NCBI GenBank assembly: GCA_037783415.1
Contig: JAZGTN010000046.1
Coordinates: forward strand, 6,020,501-6,084,500
DNA: 64,000 nt
Reading direction: 5' to 3'
Origin: Leptasterias polaris
Taxonomy: Eukaryota; Echinodermata; Asteroidea; Forcipulatida; Asteriidae
The notes beneath the pieces were generated by a model that saw only the letters and a list, made by a program, of their open reading frames with translations, did not search any database and was not told where the DNA came from. The position numbers and the translations under genes were made by a program. Shown here piece by piece: positions 48,667 to 59,882 of this stretch; positions within the stretch are counted from its first letter, which is position 1; the number at the start of each line of letters is the position of its first letter.

Positions 48667-49210
48667 TCATGGTTCGACGGTTATATTTTGAGGATTAGCT
48701 GTACAAATTGACAGAGAGAGTGTGGTCATCGAAATCATAATAAACTCGCCGGTGATCACCAAGGCCAACGGGGCCATGCCCTCATAGTTTGAACCAATAG
48801 CCTAAGTAGCAGTCAAAAATTAGTTGTTTTTGTTGTTGCACCCCTTCCCGAAAAAGTGCGTCACGTTCTCACGAGCTGTTCTCAGCATGTCATGGTTCTT
48901 GATTTCAACAGTAGCCTCTCTATGATTTCAATATATGACTTCCATTATTCGACTCTCCGCTTGGCCAAAAGCCTTTAGTTTTGAGCATGTTGAAATCTAG
49001 GACATTTGGAAGGATATGGTTTTTCTTAAGACACGAATAAATTCTTGGTACATTTTATAAGCTTATTACTATAGATGCTTGAAAAGGAAACTATATTTCT
49101 TCAATTTACACAACTCGGTAGAAAAAAGGGAAAGAAAGCATAATATGAATTCCAACTATAGCAACTCGAACGCTCTAGGGTTGTGTTGTGTGTTCGTTCG
49201 AACTGAATAG

Positions 49211-49761
49211 CATTGGGTGCGTTCGATTAGCTTCCCTAGGTCGACCCCGGTGTGCTCATCCGGGTGAGCCCCTGACATGAGCTAATCGAACGCCAACTTA
49301 GTTCCCCCAGCATTCACACCGATGTATCTTGGGACAGCCGACCGGATCTACTTCCATTTTGTGCATTACGTCCGATACCTTTCGTGAATTCACGAAAACA
49401 TCGTAAAATAATTATTTTCAAGGTAAAACTGCAACGTTAAACAATTGTACAACCCCACAGTGATACAAAGTACCCGGCTTCGAATAAAAAATAATTATTG
49501 CTCACAAAAACGCTGTTTTAATGGCGAAAACGTGTGTCAAACTTCCTAAAAATGTCCCGCTGAATTGCAAACAAAATGGTGGCCATTGAGAAAGTTTTTC
49601 GCCTTGACGCCATGAACCAGGGGCAGCCCCAAGTAACCTGCTCCACAAGCAGGGCACTTGGGTCTCACCCGGGTGAGCCACAACAATGACGTCAAAGCTA
49701 ATCGAACGCACTGGGGTCCGACCTGGGTCGACCCGGGAAAGCTAATCGAACGCACCCAATG
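49211..49761. mobile_element. 551-bp element with long inverted ends
   Basis: Begins CATTGGGTGCGTTCGATTAG and ends with its complement. Homology extends inward (AGCTTCCCTAGGTCGACCC / GGGTCGACCCGGGAAAGCT), about 38 bp with few mismatches. Internal GAGCTAATCGAACGC repeats the end motif. No transposase frame. Confidence 0.82.
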
Positions 49762-49879
49762 TTTTGGGAATGGTCCACTTTCCTAGCAGGTGTTTAACAC
49801 AGCACACTTGACTGTGGCTGTATGAACATAAACAGTTTGGCAGAATTGTGTTCAGTTTACGAAGAATTTATTGATCTAT

Positions 49880-50780
49880 AGAGAAAAGAAGTAACTGCCT
49901 ATGTGACTTCCAAAGATGGATGCAAGATAATTTTCTCAAATTCAATACTCACAAAACAAAGCTCATAATAATCTCCTCCCCCTCACCTCAAACAAAAATT
50001 TGTTATCCCACACATTCAGTTTGGTGATATCCAGGTTAAACCCAGCACAGACGCGCGTAATCTTGGTGTTATTTTCGACCAGTGCATGAACCTAGAGAAG
50101 CACGTCTCTCGCATCTGCCAAACATCATATATGCACCTCAGACGCATTGCCAAAATCAGGCGTCTCCTGTCTGAACAGGCAGCAGAGCAGCTTATACACG
50201 CCTTCATTACATCCAGACTTGACTTTTGTAACAGCCTAACTTGCTGGTCTTCCCCAGAGCACACTAAATCGTCTTCAGTCCGTACAAAATGCTGCAGCAC
50301 GCCTCCTAACTGGTACTAGGGAGTGTTCGACCACATTACGCCCATACTTTATAAACTACACTGGCTACCAGTCAATCAGCGAGTTAAATTCAAAATAGTC
50401 CTACTCACATTCAAGGCACTACATGGTTTAGCTCCACCCTACATAGCAAATCTGTTGACGCCCCGTACGACAAGACCAGGCCTGAGATCTATCAGCAATA
50501 CGCTTTATGTTCCTCGAACTCGCCTGGCCAGTTACGGGGATATGGCTTTTTCCAACATAGCACCAAGACTTTGGAATTCACTTCCTGAAGACCTCAGACA
50601 AATGCACACCATCATTCTCTTCCAGCAGAAACTAAAAACACACTTGTTCACGCTTGCTTTCCCAACAATTTGATAAATACTTTAACTTAACTTAAGCTTC
50701 TTCTAGACCGGCGCCTTTGAATGGTTTTCAGGAAAGTGCGCCTTACAAAATAATGCTGTTTTATTATTATTATTATTTTA
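49880..50780 (+). mobile_element. LINE 3' portion with a frameshift
   Basis: Frames include ARNLGVIFDQCMNLEKHVSR, QLIHAFITSRLDFCNS and, after a frame change around 50225-50330, PILYKLHWLPVNQRVKFKIV, ALHGLAPPYIANLL and FSNIAPRLWNSLPEDLRQ. Ends with GCGCCTTACAAAATAAT and an ATT tail. Inactive: truncated and frameshifted. Confidence 0.82.
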
Positions 50781-51412
50781 TTATTATTAATTCATGGCTC
50801 AAAATGAAGTTATAGATCCTTCAAAATGAACAATTCGAAGAAATCAAACCCACAATTATGTTTCCACCCATGTGTGAACACTCACAAAAGTGAGCTAATC
50901 CGAAAAGACCAGAGTGCCCCCCTATCTCTACGGACATCAGGCAGTTTTTCGACAAAATTTGAACCGGGAACAATTCATATAATTAGGGCCAAAGTTTGTT
51001 TTTGGTCGGCGTTGGTATGGTTACAGCTTTTGACGTTGTCATAACGTTGGAATTTCATCGCTATGATCGGTGTTGGCGTTTATGTTTTTTCCCGACGATT
51101 GGCCAATGTTGGCTCCATCTTCTACCTCGATGGCTCCATGTACATACTCTTGGAGGTAGGAAGACAAGTCGGAAGTATCTTGCTCTATGGTTTTACGTTA
51201 GCGATTAACTTTGAGCCAACGTTGGTTTTTTAGTCGGAAAGCATTATCGGCATTGGTTTCCGACGTAGAACAAAAGTTGGCTCTATGTTAGACTTTGTTC
51301 CAAGTCTGTGATCGTTGTTTTTAGTCAACCTGATACTGTGATAGCATATACATTACTGCCTGAAATAGCGCCCTCTTGTGGATTAACCTCCGTCTTTAAC
51401 CTACGATCACAG

Positions 51413-51800
51413 TCCGGGAGCCCGGCGGGGTTTATTGAAAATATTTAGTGCAAAAGTTTCGAAGTGTGGGATATGTAGCACCCACCGGGAGAACCTTAAA
51501 ATGTGAATTCTTTTATGCACCGAGAGGTGCGTTGGGAGGGGGGGGGGGGCCCCATAAACTCACCCAGAAAATTGATTTAATGAACATTTAGAGTGCAAGC
51601 AACATTTCTTCATGGATTGAAAGGATGATGGTCCACTGACTAAGATTTCCGTACTTAATAAAATCAATAATGGTTCCAAGTCTAAGTATACGTTTATTCG
51701 AGATTTTGAGTACAAGGATGAAACATGTGTCAATGTGTACCTTACACTGTGCTGACTCAAAATCAACTACTTAATCAAAAGTTAAGTGGTGCCATCTTCG
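51413..51800 (+). repeat. inverted repeat arm B (left, with insertion)
   Basis: GGGAGCCCGGCGGGGTTTAT (outer) and CTGTGCTGACTCAAAATCAA (inner) match the complement of 55155-55323. About 200 bp (51480-51685, including a G run) is inserted between the two halves. Confidence 0.85.
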
Positions 51801-52129
51801 CTCAGGAGAGGGGTTTCAGGTGGGATGGGGTCAACCAGCCGTTTGCAGTAATTTTGTGTATCTAAGCCTCCAATAATAACAATTAAAGTGGCTAGACCCT
51901 TGTTATTATGGTCATTGATGGTGATTAGCACAATTCTGGAAATTGTATAATGCATAGAATTATGTGCAATTTATGAAAATTAGTTTTCACCATTATGTAC
52001 ATTTTTAAAGGGATTTTTTTCCGCAAAAGGCCTACTCTTGATCTCATATCATGATAATCAGGGTATATTTCTGGGTTAATTTTAGTGCTTGGTGTTATGT
52101 TCATCATGCATATGTCCAGCTAGGGTGAG

Positions 52130-53760
52130 TTAGCACAAATCAAACCGTTGTACTCTCCACTCATCCAAGAGCAGTCAAGGCCATATGCTTTTTGCTCGTG
52201 CACTTGTTGGTGTAGCACCCCGCCTTGCAATTGGATCTAAAGATCTCAAGGAGTTTCAGTGGACCGAGTGGAAACGGGTCAGATTGTACCGTGATCGGGA
52301 GTAACTGACCCTCACTGACTCTCCATCCTCATTCTTCAGGGAGTTTCTTAGAAGGCAAATGAATTGTTGCCTGTTGATTGTAAGCGTGATTTCAGTACAG
52401 GCCTACGAGAACTCCTCTCCACATCATTTAAACTGTTTGAGCATCTCCCACTTGCCAGACTTTGTCTTCCAGTAGAGCCTATTCTGCATAACGCCCATAG
52501 AAGGCTTTGACCTGGTAGAAGCTGTGCAATAGCTCTCATCTACATTCATCGAGACTGGCTGAAAACGAGCTCTTACAGCATGCTTGGCCCCAAACAATCT
52601 CTCCTCAGCTTACGACACATTTTGGCGACATGGCCGCTTGTACAAGACCCCGAAGATCTGCAAATGTCAAACTACCATGCGTCTCCTCTCTTCCATTTTC
52701 AGCAATTGAAGATTGAGAGTAACACTCACTTGTCCACCGGTTGAGCTCTATGAGGACGCTAAATGAGGGCCTCCCTAAAGGATATGTCTGGGCTTCAATG
52801 CTTTTCAGCACCTAGTGAGTGACGTGCCAGACACCACCTCCCGGAAAATGTGCATAACTATGCTGATGACCTTGCCCTTGCCACCCAACTAATTTGGAAG
52901 ACGCCAAAAGAACCCTAACACAGGACATGGAAAAGACGGTGGACTCCATGATCACGTACTGGCGCCTCCGCCCAAATCCTTCCAAGACCACGGTTACTGC
53001 TTTTCATCTCATCAACCGTTTGGTAAGGACAGAACTCAAGTCTTGTTTTGTGGCAAACCAGTCAAACACCAACCATTTCCGAAGACAACTTGACCGGCAA
53101 GGACCACCGAAAAAAAATCCAAACAAGTTGGCAGGCACTATAGGGATCAAGTTCTCACACTACGCACTGAAAGCCTTACCATGGAGTGTATATTATAAAT
53201 AGTGCTGTGCACCAGTATGGGCTGGGCGCTGCCACAACAAACGAGTGGACACCATCCTGAACTGTCTCGGGTACTCTTATCTCTCTCATCAATCCACCCT
53301 GCATACACAGGAAAGAACAGTGATGCATTGAAGCTAACTCATATCTGCATATGCACGAGGACCTGAATATTCTGCCGAGAATTGGCCTTACATCTTGAAT
53401 ATACCCTTGAATATATATGTCAATTTTGACCATCAATCGAAGGTAGCAAAATCTCTGGGCACTTGACTTGTCTTGCCAGCAAAGACCTTGTAAATGATCA
53501 CACAGAGTGAGGTCACTGGTCTCAACCTTCCTCAACATCATTTGACAGTTCTTTTTAAAGCAGGATCCGGACCTTTCACGCCAAAACAGTTCATCACCTA
53601 GACAAAAGGAAGATAACAGACTGCCCTGCCTGTGATTACGGTCACACTTTAAATTATGATGAGACTGTCCAGCACATCATCACAAACTCTTAGGTGCTTC
53701 CCTGCAGGTCTAAAGAAAATAAAACAATACCATAGATGCAGCACTGACCTGGCTCTCTTT
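52130..53760 (+). mobile_element. heavily decayed LINE reverse transcriptase
   Basis: The catalytic-site remnant HNYADDLALATQ (about 52855) is followed by a short frame with TQDMEKTVDSMITYWRLRPN PSKT, matching the post-YADD helix and K-T motif. Frames are broken throughout. Lies inside the inverted-repeat-bounded segment 51413-55323. Confidence 0.65.
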
Positions 53761-54145
53761 TCTAGTCTGACACCGTAAGCTGTTCCTCATACGAAAGAAG
53801 AACGTAACTCATCTGTCTTAGGCCGATGCCAGCATTGTCTCCCCAGAAAAAAATAGAATGCAACATAAACAATTCGGCTAGATATTCAAGAACCATGTAT
53901 ATAGGGCCTACATGTAATTTGTCATCAAAAGCAGCGAACAAGTGGTGATTTATAGTTCTTTGTGTGGACATGAGTTGACGTTCATTACAATGCAGGTACA
54001 CACAGAATAAGAACTATCTGTTTTCGAGGTAAAACAACAATTTTTTTAGTTTGTCTGTTAATAGCTGTAAACCACTTGGTTACAGCACTTTTTGTAATAA
54101 CTATTGCCCCAGTGATTTTACTCTCCAAAATTTTAATTTTCAAAT

Positions 54146-54175
<30 letters not shown>
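54146..54175. repeat. poly-G run (30)
   Basis: Thirty consecutive G. Can form a G-quadruplex and is likely hypervariable; the exact length from an assembly should not be trusted. Confidence 0.9.
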
Positions 54176-54177
<2 letters not shown>

Positions 54178-55154
54178 CCCAGGAAGGGGGAGGCAGCAGG
54201 CACCGAAGGGGAAGAATTGTCACAGACACATTGGGCGACATCCCCTATGCATATATAGAAGAAATGTGCAAATCATAATCACCAACCCTGAAAACATTCG
54301 TCTAGACACTTTAATTGCCATGACCAGATGTTCAGATACAGAGTTATTGTGAGAATTTTGTCATGACTGCGGCAGCTATTTTACATATTGTTTACATAAT
54401 TATGCAGGTAATTAATTCAAATTGTGCCATTTATATCTAATGACCTTTAAAACCTGGTAAAGACACTTCAAAATGTCATTATTGGATGTTTAATACAGAG
54501 AGTTCATTATGCAAACAAAATTTCTATTTTTGTATAATGGCGGCAGCTAATTTGCAGTTTATGCAAATTTGATTCCTTTCCACTTGTTATATAGAAGTAG
54601 ACTTATAATGTTCAGAGGACATCTCTGAATTGGGCAGAAGTGACAAATATTCCCTTGCAATAAGTGGAGGGTTGAGCCCTAAATTAGGCTAGATTGATTA
54701 AATTTGAAGTTAATATACATGTCAACTTCACCAGATAGATATTTTGTGCTGTGTGTGCATTAATGAACATCCGATGGACTCATACAAAACTGCATGAAAA
54801 CAACATGAAACTGCAAAACTCACGGAGTTAAATCCAAGAGATTCTCCATTTGCAGCAAGTTGTTCAGAATGGTATTCTTGCAAAAATGATGTAAACCTTC
54901 CTGGGCTTAATTTTTTTTAATGCAACCCACATGTCAATATCAAAAATAGTGTATTCCAATTATCCGTCGTAATTAGTGGTTATTAAATGACTTCTTATTT
55001 AAACTTGGCACTGTTAATGTTTTTCTTCAGTTAAAAAAAAGCTCATTCAACGGACCATAGCCTCTGAATCCCCGAAGAAAGTTTGGTTGGACTTCAAATT
55101 TTGATTAAATCCAATTCATTTTTGACCTCTGCTAACCTTTTTTACCGCGCCTTA

Positions 55155-55323
55155 AGCAAGATGGCACCACTTAAATCTTTCTTAAGTAGTTGATTTTGAG
55201 TCAGCACAGTATAAGGTACACATTGACACATGTTTCATCCTCGCACTAAAACTTTCGACATATCCTACACTTCAAACCTTTTGTACTAAACATTTTCAAA
55301 AAAACCCGCCGGGCTCCCGGACC
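55155..55323 (-). repeat. inverted repeat arm B (right)
   Basis: Reverse complement of the left arm: GATGGCACCACTTAA (inner), GTACACATTGACACATGTTT and CCCGCCGGGCTCCCGG (outer). Confidence 0.88.
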
Positions 55324-56536
55324 AGTAGAGGTAGTTAATTTTACTAGTCGCCTAGATAGTCTTTATATGAAATGTTCCATGCATAAAAAGCTACAAGATG
55401 GCACAGTGACTATTAATGGGCATTATACGATTCAAGAATGTTGTTGTTTGTTCAGAAAACGCCATGTTGATGTAATTTATTTTGTTGACAAGTTAAGTCA
55501 TTAAGCGACAATGTGGTGTATCATATACAAATGCGACATTGCCAAGTATAAATCACTTTTTAAAACATGGCTTTAGAGGGCGCTTCTAATCGACGGCACC
55601 AATTCTACATTCTGAAAGCTAAACTATCACTAATGATTTTATACACAGAGACACCACCATGGCTGAACATGTCATATATTTGAAAATTGAAAATGGACAC
55701 AGGAAACACCTTCAATTCATTTTTTATTCTCACCACGTCCAATAGACAATACTGTAATAATGAGGGAGAAGGAAAAGGGTGATTTTTTAGAAAGGTAGGC
55801 TCCCCCATTCCCCCACCAGAATACGGGGGGGGGGGGGGGGGACACAGGCTACGCCACCGTTCCTCAGTATCGTGGTGTTAGGGCCTGGCGTTGTAACTGT
55901 TCGAAGTGAATTTATCTGTATGACTATAAGTATAGCAAACTATGCATGCAGTAAATATTGAATTTAAATATAGTATTACCTTGGCCCTGCAAACATGGAA
56001 ATTAGTTTCAACTGTCTGGGCGTATCCTGGGTAAAGGACATTAAATAAATACTATAGTGTACATCTTGTAGATCAGAACAGTCCGAAACTACATTGGATA
56101 CCCACATCAGAATGCGATGTTAAAATAGTGTTCTCAAAAACATTGGTCAAGAACATTCTTCAACACTATCACACCACTGTTTGTGTCCCCGACTTTGACT
56201 TTTGAGCCACCATCGCAATTTTGAAATGAAGCGGAAACGGACAATGGGTACGGTAAACCAGTGTACACAAAATCAAAATGATATTTGTAATAAGATTTTA
56301 GAAACCCACCCCCTAAAACAAAAGGGGGGAAAAAACATGAACCCCCCCCAAGAAAAAACCCAAAACCACAAAACCCAACAACATTAACAACAGCAAACAA
56401 ACCAAAAACATAAACAAAAACCCCACAAACAGAACCCCCCAAAAGAAACCCCCACACAAAACCCCAGCAAAGTCTGTTGTGGAAAGTTTGTTAAATGAAA
56501 ACTTAACACATGACTTAGAGGTGTATTTATAGGGTG

Positions 56537-56786
56537 TCATGGCAGAGGGGTTTAGAGCATCGAATTCCAGTTCTGGTGGTTAAGTCATCGGAGTGTTGTG
56601 TACGAGATATTGTGTATATGAAAAAGCTTCTCAGCACCACAGCAGCTCATCTCAGGCTGTGTTTACTCCCCAGGGAGCTGAGAAAGATTAACGGAATGCT
56701 ATTGGCCCAATTACCAGGGCACTAATGTAAAGCGCATTGGCTATATGACTATATAAAAGAAATAGTTATTATTATTATTATCAGAG
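56537..56786 (+). mobile_element. SINE-A copy, internally deleted
   Basis: Head (GTCATGGCAGAGGGGTTTA) and 3' body (CCCCAGGGAGCTGAGAAAGA) are present, but the B-box and about 100 bp after it are missing. Ends in an ATT tail. Confidence 0.72.
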
Positions 56787-58594
56787 GTAAGTATACAATA
56801 CAGTAAAATAAGACAGTAAAATAAATTAACAAAATCATTACATTGTTTTTACATTTTAGTAATAGTTAAAACTGTTATATAACAATGGTTTATCTCATGC
56901 TCATACTGAGTAATAGCTCACACAAAACAGCCTCTATGTAGCTTGGTCGATTATTGTTCATATGGTTCTAAGTAACGCGAAATGAACATGATGGTTTGTT
57001 TTTGTAGGGTACCCAAGTGCGCCCTCAGTGTTCAAGTGACGAATCCAACTTTGTGATTATCATAATTACAAAGAAAAGTTAACGTTGGGGTCACGACCTT
57101 CAGGCTCACTCTCTTTTCCAATTTAGCTTTGAGAGCAAGACATAGCAAAAAATTTTCCTGTCAGTATTTTTTCTATTATGTAGGGAGCATGGCTCTGACC
57201 GTGCTCCAAATACTGTTCATTGGGGGGGGGGGGGGGGGGATAGTGTTATAGAGTTTTCCTTGAGTAGTATTTTGTATTAAATCATCTTTTTATAAGAGAA
57301 GTTGTAATTTTTAGGAATACTTGATTCGGGTAATTGTAAACGTGTAATGTATGTGTACTGTAATGTAGCCAGCCTCGTCTTGTGCTTACTTTTGAAATAA
57401 CATCAATGTGACAGCACCCTCAGTTGTCCAGGTTAGCGAGGTACTTTGTCTAATGTTTACAGAATTTCACTTTTCAATCAAATTAGCCAAATAATGGATG
57501 TTAGTTAATTAGTTGTCATTCACAGAAGAGGGTTATGAAGTAGCTCAAATTATATTCCTAAGAAAATTTTACTACAGGGGGGGCCTTTAAGGAAATAGGT
57601 TGCGACCACCTGCCACAAAACACAAGAAGTATTTGTCTAAGACTAAGGAAGATTAAAATAAATGTAAACATTATTAATCTTGAGTACCAATATTTGTGCA
57701 CAATATTCTTGGCCTTAGATTAAATATCAAAGACCGGTAGTAATAAAGCACTGTACACTCAGAGCTTTCCGATTATAATTATTGGTAATTTTTTTTAAAA
57801 GCTTAATAATATGTAGAATTTAAAAGCGCACGGGTCTACCAAAAAGTTACTCAAGGCGCTTAAAGAAACAAAAACATATAAGACAGGTTTATTACATTTT
57901 TGAATTATGAGACCGATTTATGTAGAACTTATCATTGTTTAAAATGGGCTGCCGTTTAATCAGCAGCCACTGCCAGAAACACCGGGGGGCAAACTCAGAC
58001 TTGGTTATTTTGCTTCCATTACACAACACACTTGACGTACGGCTAAACGTCCCATCAGAAGGAAACTTATTATTTTGATCGAGCATTCCAACGTCGTGTT
58101 GTTTTAATCAAGACAGTTTACATAATATTGTATAATGCTTCAAATAATTATTTCTATTAGTTATTACTGCTCCAGACATTTTCTTCTTTTGATTATGCTA
58201 CAATAAAACGGAGGTTAGGCCAACAGCTCTATAGTTCAGTCACTCTTATATCGTCAGGAAAATCTAATACCTTACTACTCGTGTTCAGAAGTTCGCTGAA
58301 CTGAACTGTTTACTGAAACACGTTGATGCTAAATTAATTGAAGTTACTGCAATTGGTTTGATGATGCAATTATGGTTTTTATATTTATTTGGAACCCAAG
58401 CATATTGGGGAAAACGAAGTTCAAGTTGTTGACAACTTGATTAGTAAAGTTCAGCCAATGCGCGCCAACGTGTTTTTTGCAAAAATTATAATGCAACTCG
58501 CCTTATATAGTTGGCGCACACTATTCAAGAACAACAATGTACAGGGGGTCAATTGTGACAAAGTCAATAAATATTCTATAGAGTATTCGTCGGA

Positions 58595-58943
58595 GTATAG
58601 GCAATTTAACCTGTGACATCATGTTTACAAAGAAGCCACAGAGCCTGGACTTCCTGCATGCACGATTTGTAGACAGCTCAATAGACGCAACCATTTAATC
58701 TTACATTCGCCAATTCTAGGATGCACTGTCCGTTTTTTTTATATCAACTTTTGATATAAAGAAAGGGGGGAACATACCCAAACTTGTTTAGCTGTTGTTT
58801 TTATAACTCTTCAATTTACGTTGAAATTATGACCCAGTTGTAAAATTTCCCATATAGTCAGTGTCTTGCCTTCCAGAAAGGCACTGTAATTTACAAGGTC
58901 ACACTTTTTGTAAACAAAGGGTACAATGGTCTATACAGACTCA
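58595..58943. mobile_element. second copy of the 3774-4112 MITE
   Basis: Same internal blocks as the vasa-intron copy (CACAGAGCCTGGACTTCCTG, GACAGCTCAATAGA, AATTATGACCCA) and a GGTCTATACAGAC right end. It has no flanking minisatellite; only one TATACAGAC unit is present. Confidence 0.68.
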
Positions 58944-59746
58944 CTGTAAAGAAAACCGATATCTGGGAACTGCGTTCACACAGTGCATCCGAGAGGGGTT
59001 TTAACTACGTAAGTTTTCGTAGATGGATGAAGACGATGCTGAATCCAGATGGAACTTAATGAGCTGGTAACAAAGTTGGTACTGCGCCTGAAAGTTAACC
59101 AGAAACACACGGATCGTAATTCATTATTAGGTCACTTGATCACACTGGCTTGCACTATCCCAAACATCGAGTTTGGTCGTGGATATGTTCCCATCAATTT
59201 TTTTATCTGGGCAGAATTTACCCGGAAATGGATGAACAAAGAAATACACCGGCTCTACTTTAGTTGCCAATTAGGCTACAAATAACCATTGTTACCATAG
59301 TTGGAGTTTTACTGCCTTCAACAAATCTCTAAGGGAACATTTAGGACAAGCTGGGTATATTTATTAAAATGCACTTATTATTTCTGACTAGTTAAAAAAA
59401 CCAATGCCCGACCTCCAGTTTAATCACTTAAAGCCTACAATGGGGCAGTAATGTAGAAAGTTTATGAGGCAGCAGCCGGCCAGTTACACCTTTGTGCAAT
59501 ATTAAATCTGAAAAGGGAGGTGTGCTTGACCCATGTGCGAGTGAGCAAATACTAGATGTTCGAAACAATGGGTTCCACGGCGAATAGAGAATACGATTGC
59601 GTGTACTTGACACTTGGTATGCTGTTGTTCAAGAATTAACATAAATTATAAATCTTTTTGAAACAAGATTTCATATAAACCAAGTGATGGCTACGCTTTT
59701 TTTCTTGACTATGCACAAGTTTATTACAAAATATAAATTAGCTCAC

Positions 59747-59882
59747 CATTGTTTTGACCATGCCAGCCCGGGAAGCCCGTAGTTTCTTAACTGCCTGGAA
59801 GACGTCAACGATCCCATCCTGTGCTAGTCGGTCTAAGAGGGTGACCAGGGCGCAGAAAGTCCCACTGCATCCTTCCCCGTCA
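59747..59882 (-). CDS. PTP exon: P-loop remainder and following helices
   Basis: 136 nt; acceptor TTTCCCAG, donor GTGAGC. Encodes DGEGCSGTFCALVTLLDRLA and VDVFQAVKKLRASRAGMVKT. With the previous exon the P-loop reads QCIDGEGCSG, aligning position by position with HCSxGxGRTG; Cys replaces the essential Arg. Confidence 0.87.

Larger units (their letters stand above)
44407..59746. other. 15 kb with no recognised gene
   Basis: Between the DPYD start and the last PTP exon found, neither strand shows a recognisable host gene. Contents are listed separately: two inverted-repeat-bounded segments, LINE remnants, a 21-bp minisatellite, a 551-bp inverted-repeat element, SINE and MITE copies, palindromes and G runs. 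The missing 3' exons of the PTP gene may lie here. Open frames at 58389-58616 and 59049-59285 resemble nothing I know. Confidence 0.5.

Noticed and set aside
55605..55808. Minus frame containing LLQYCLLDVV as the missing PTP C-terminal exon
   Set aside because: Lacks the E-Q-Y-x-F-x-Y pattern, the rest has no PTP similarity, and the acceptor position would cut the Q.
57100..57215. Minus frame with NEQYLEHG as the missing PTP exon
   Set aside because: Acceptor and residues after QY do not fit the family; probably chance.
58389..59285. Two plus frames of 75-78 codons as genes
   Set aside because: No known domain and overlap with, or adjacency to, a MITE copy; composition not convincing.
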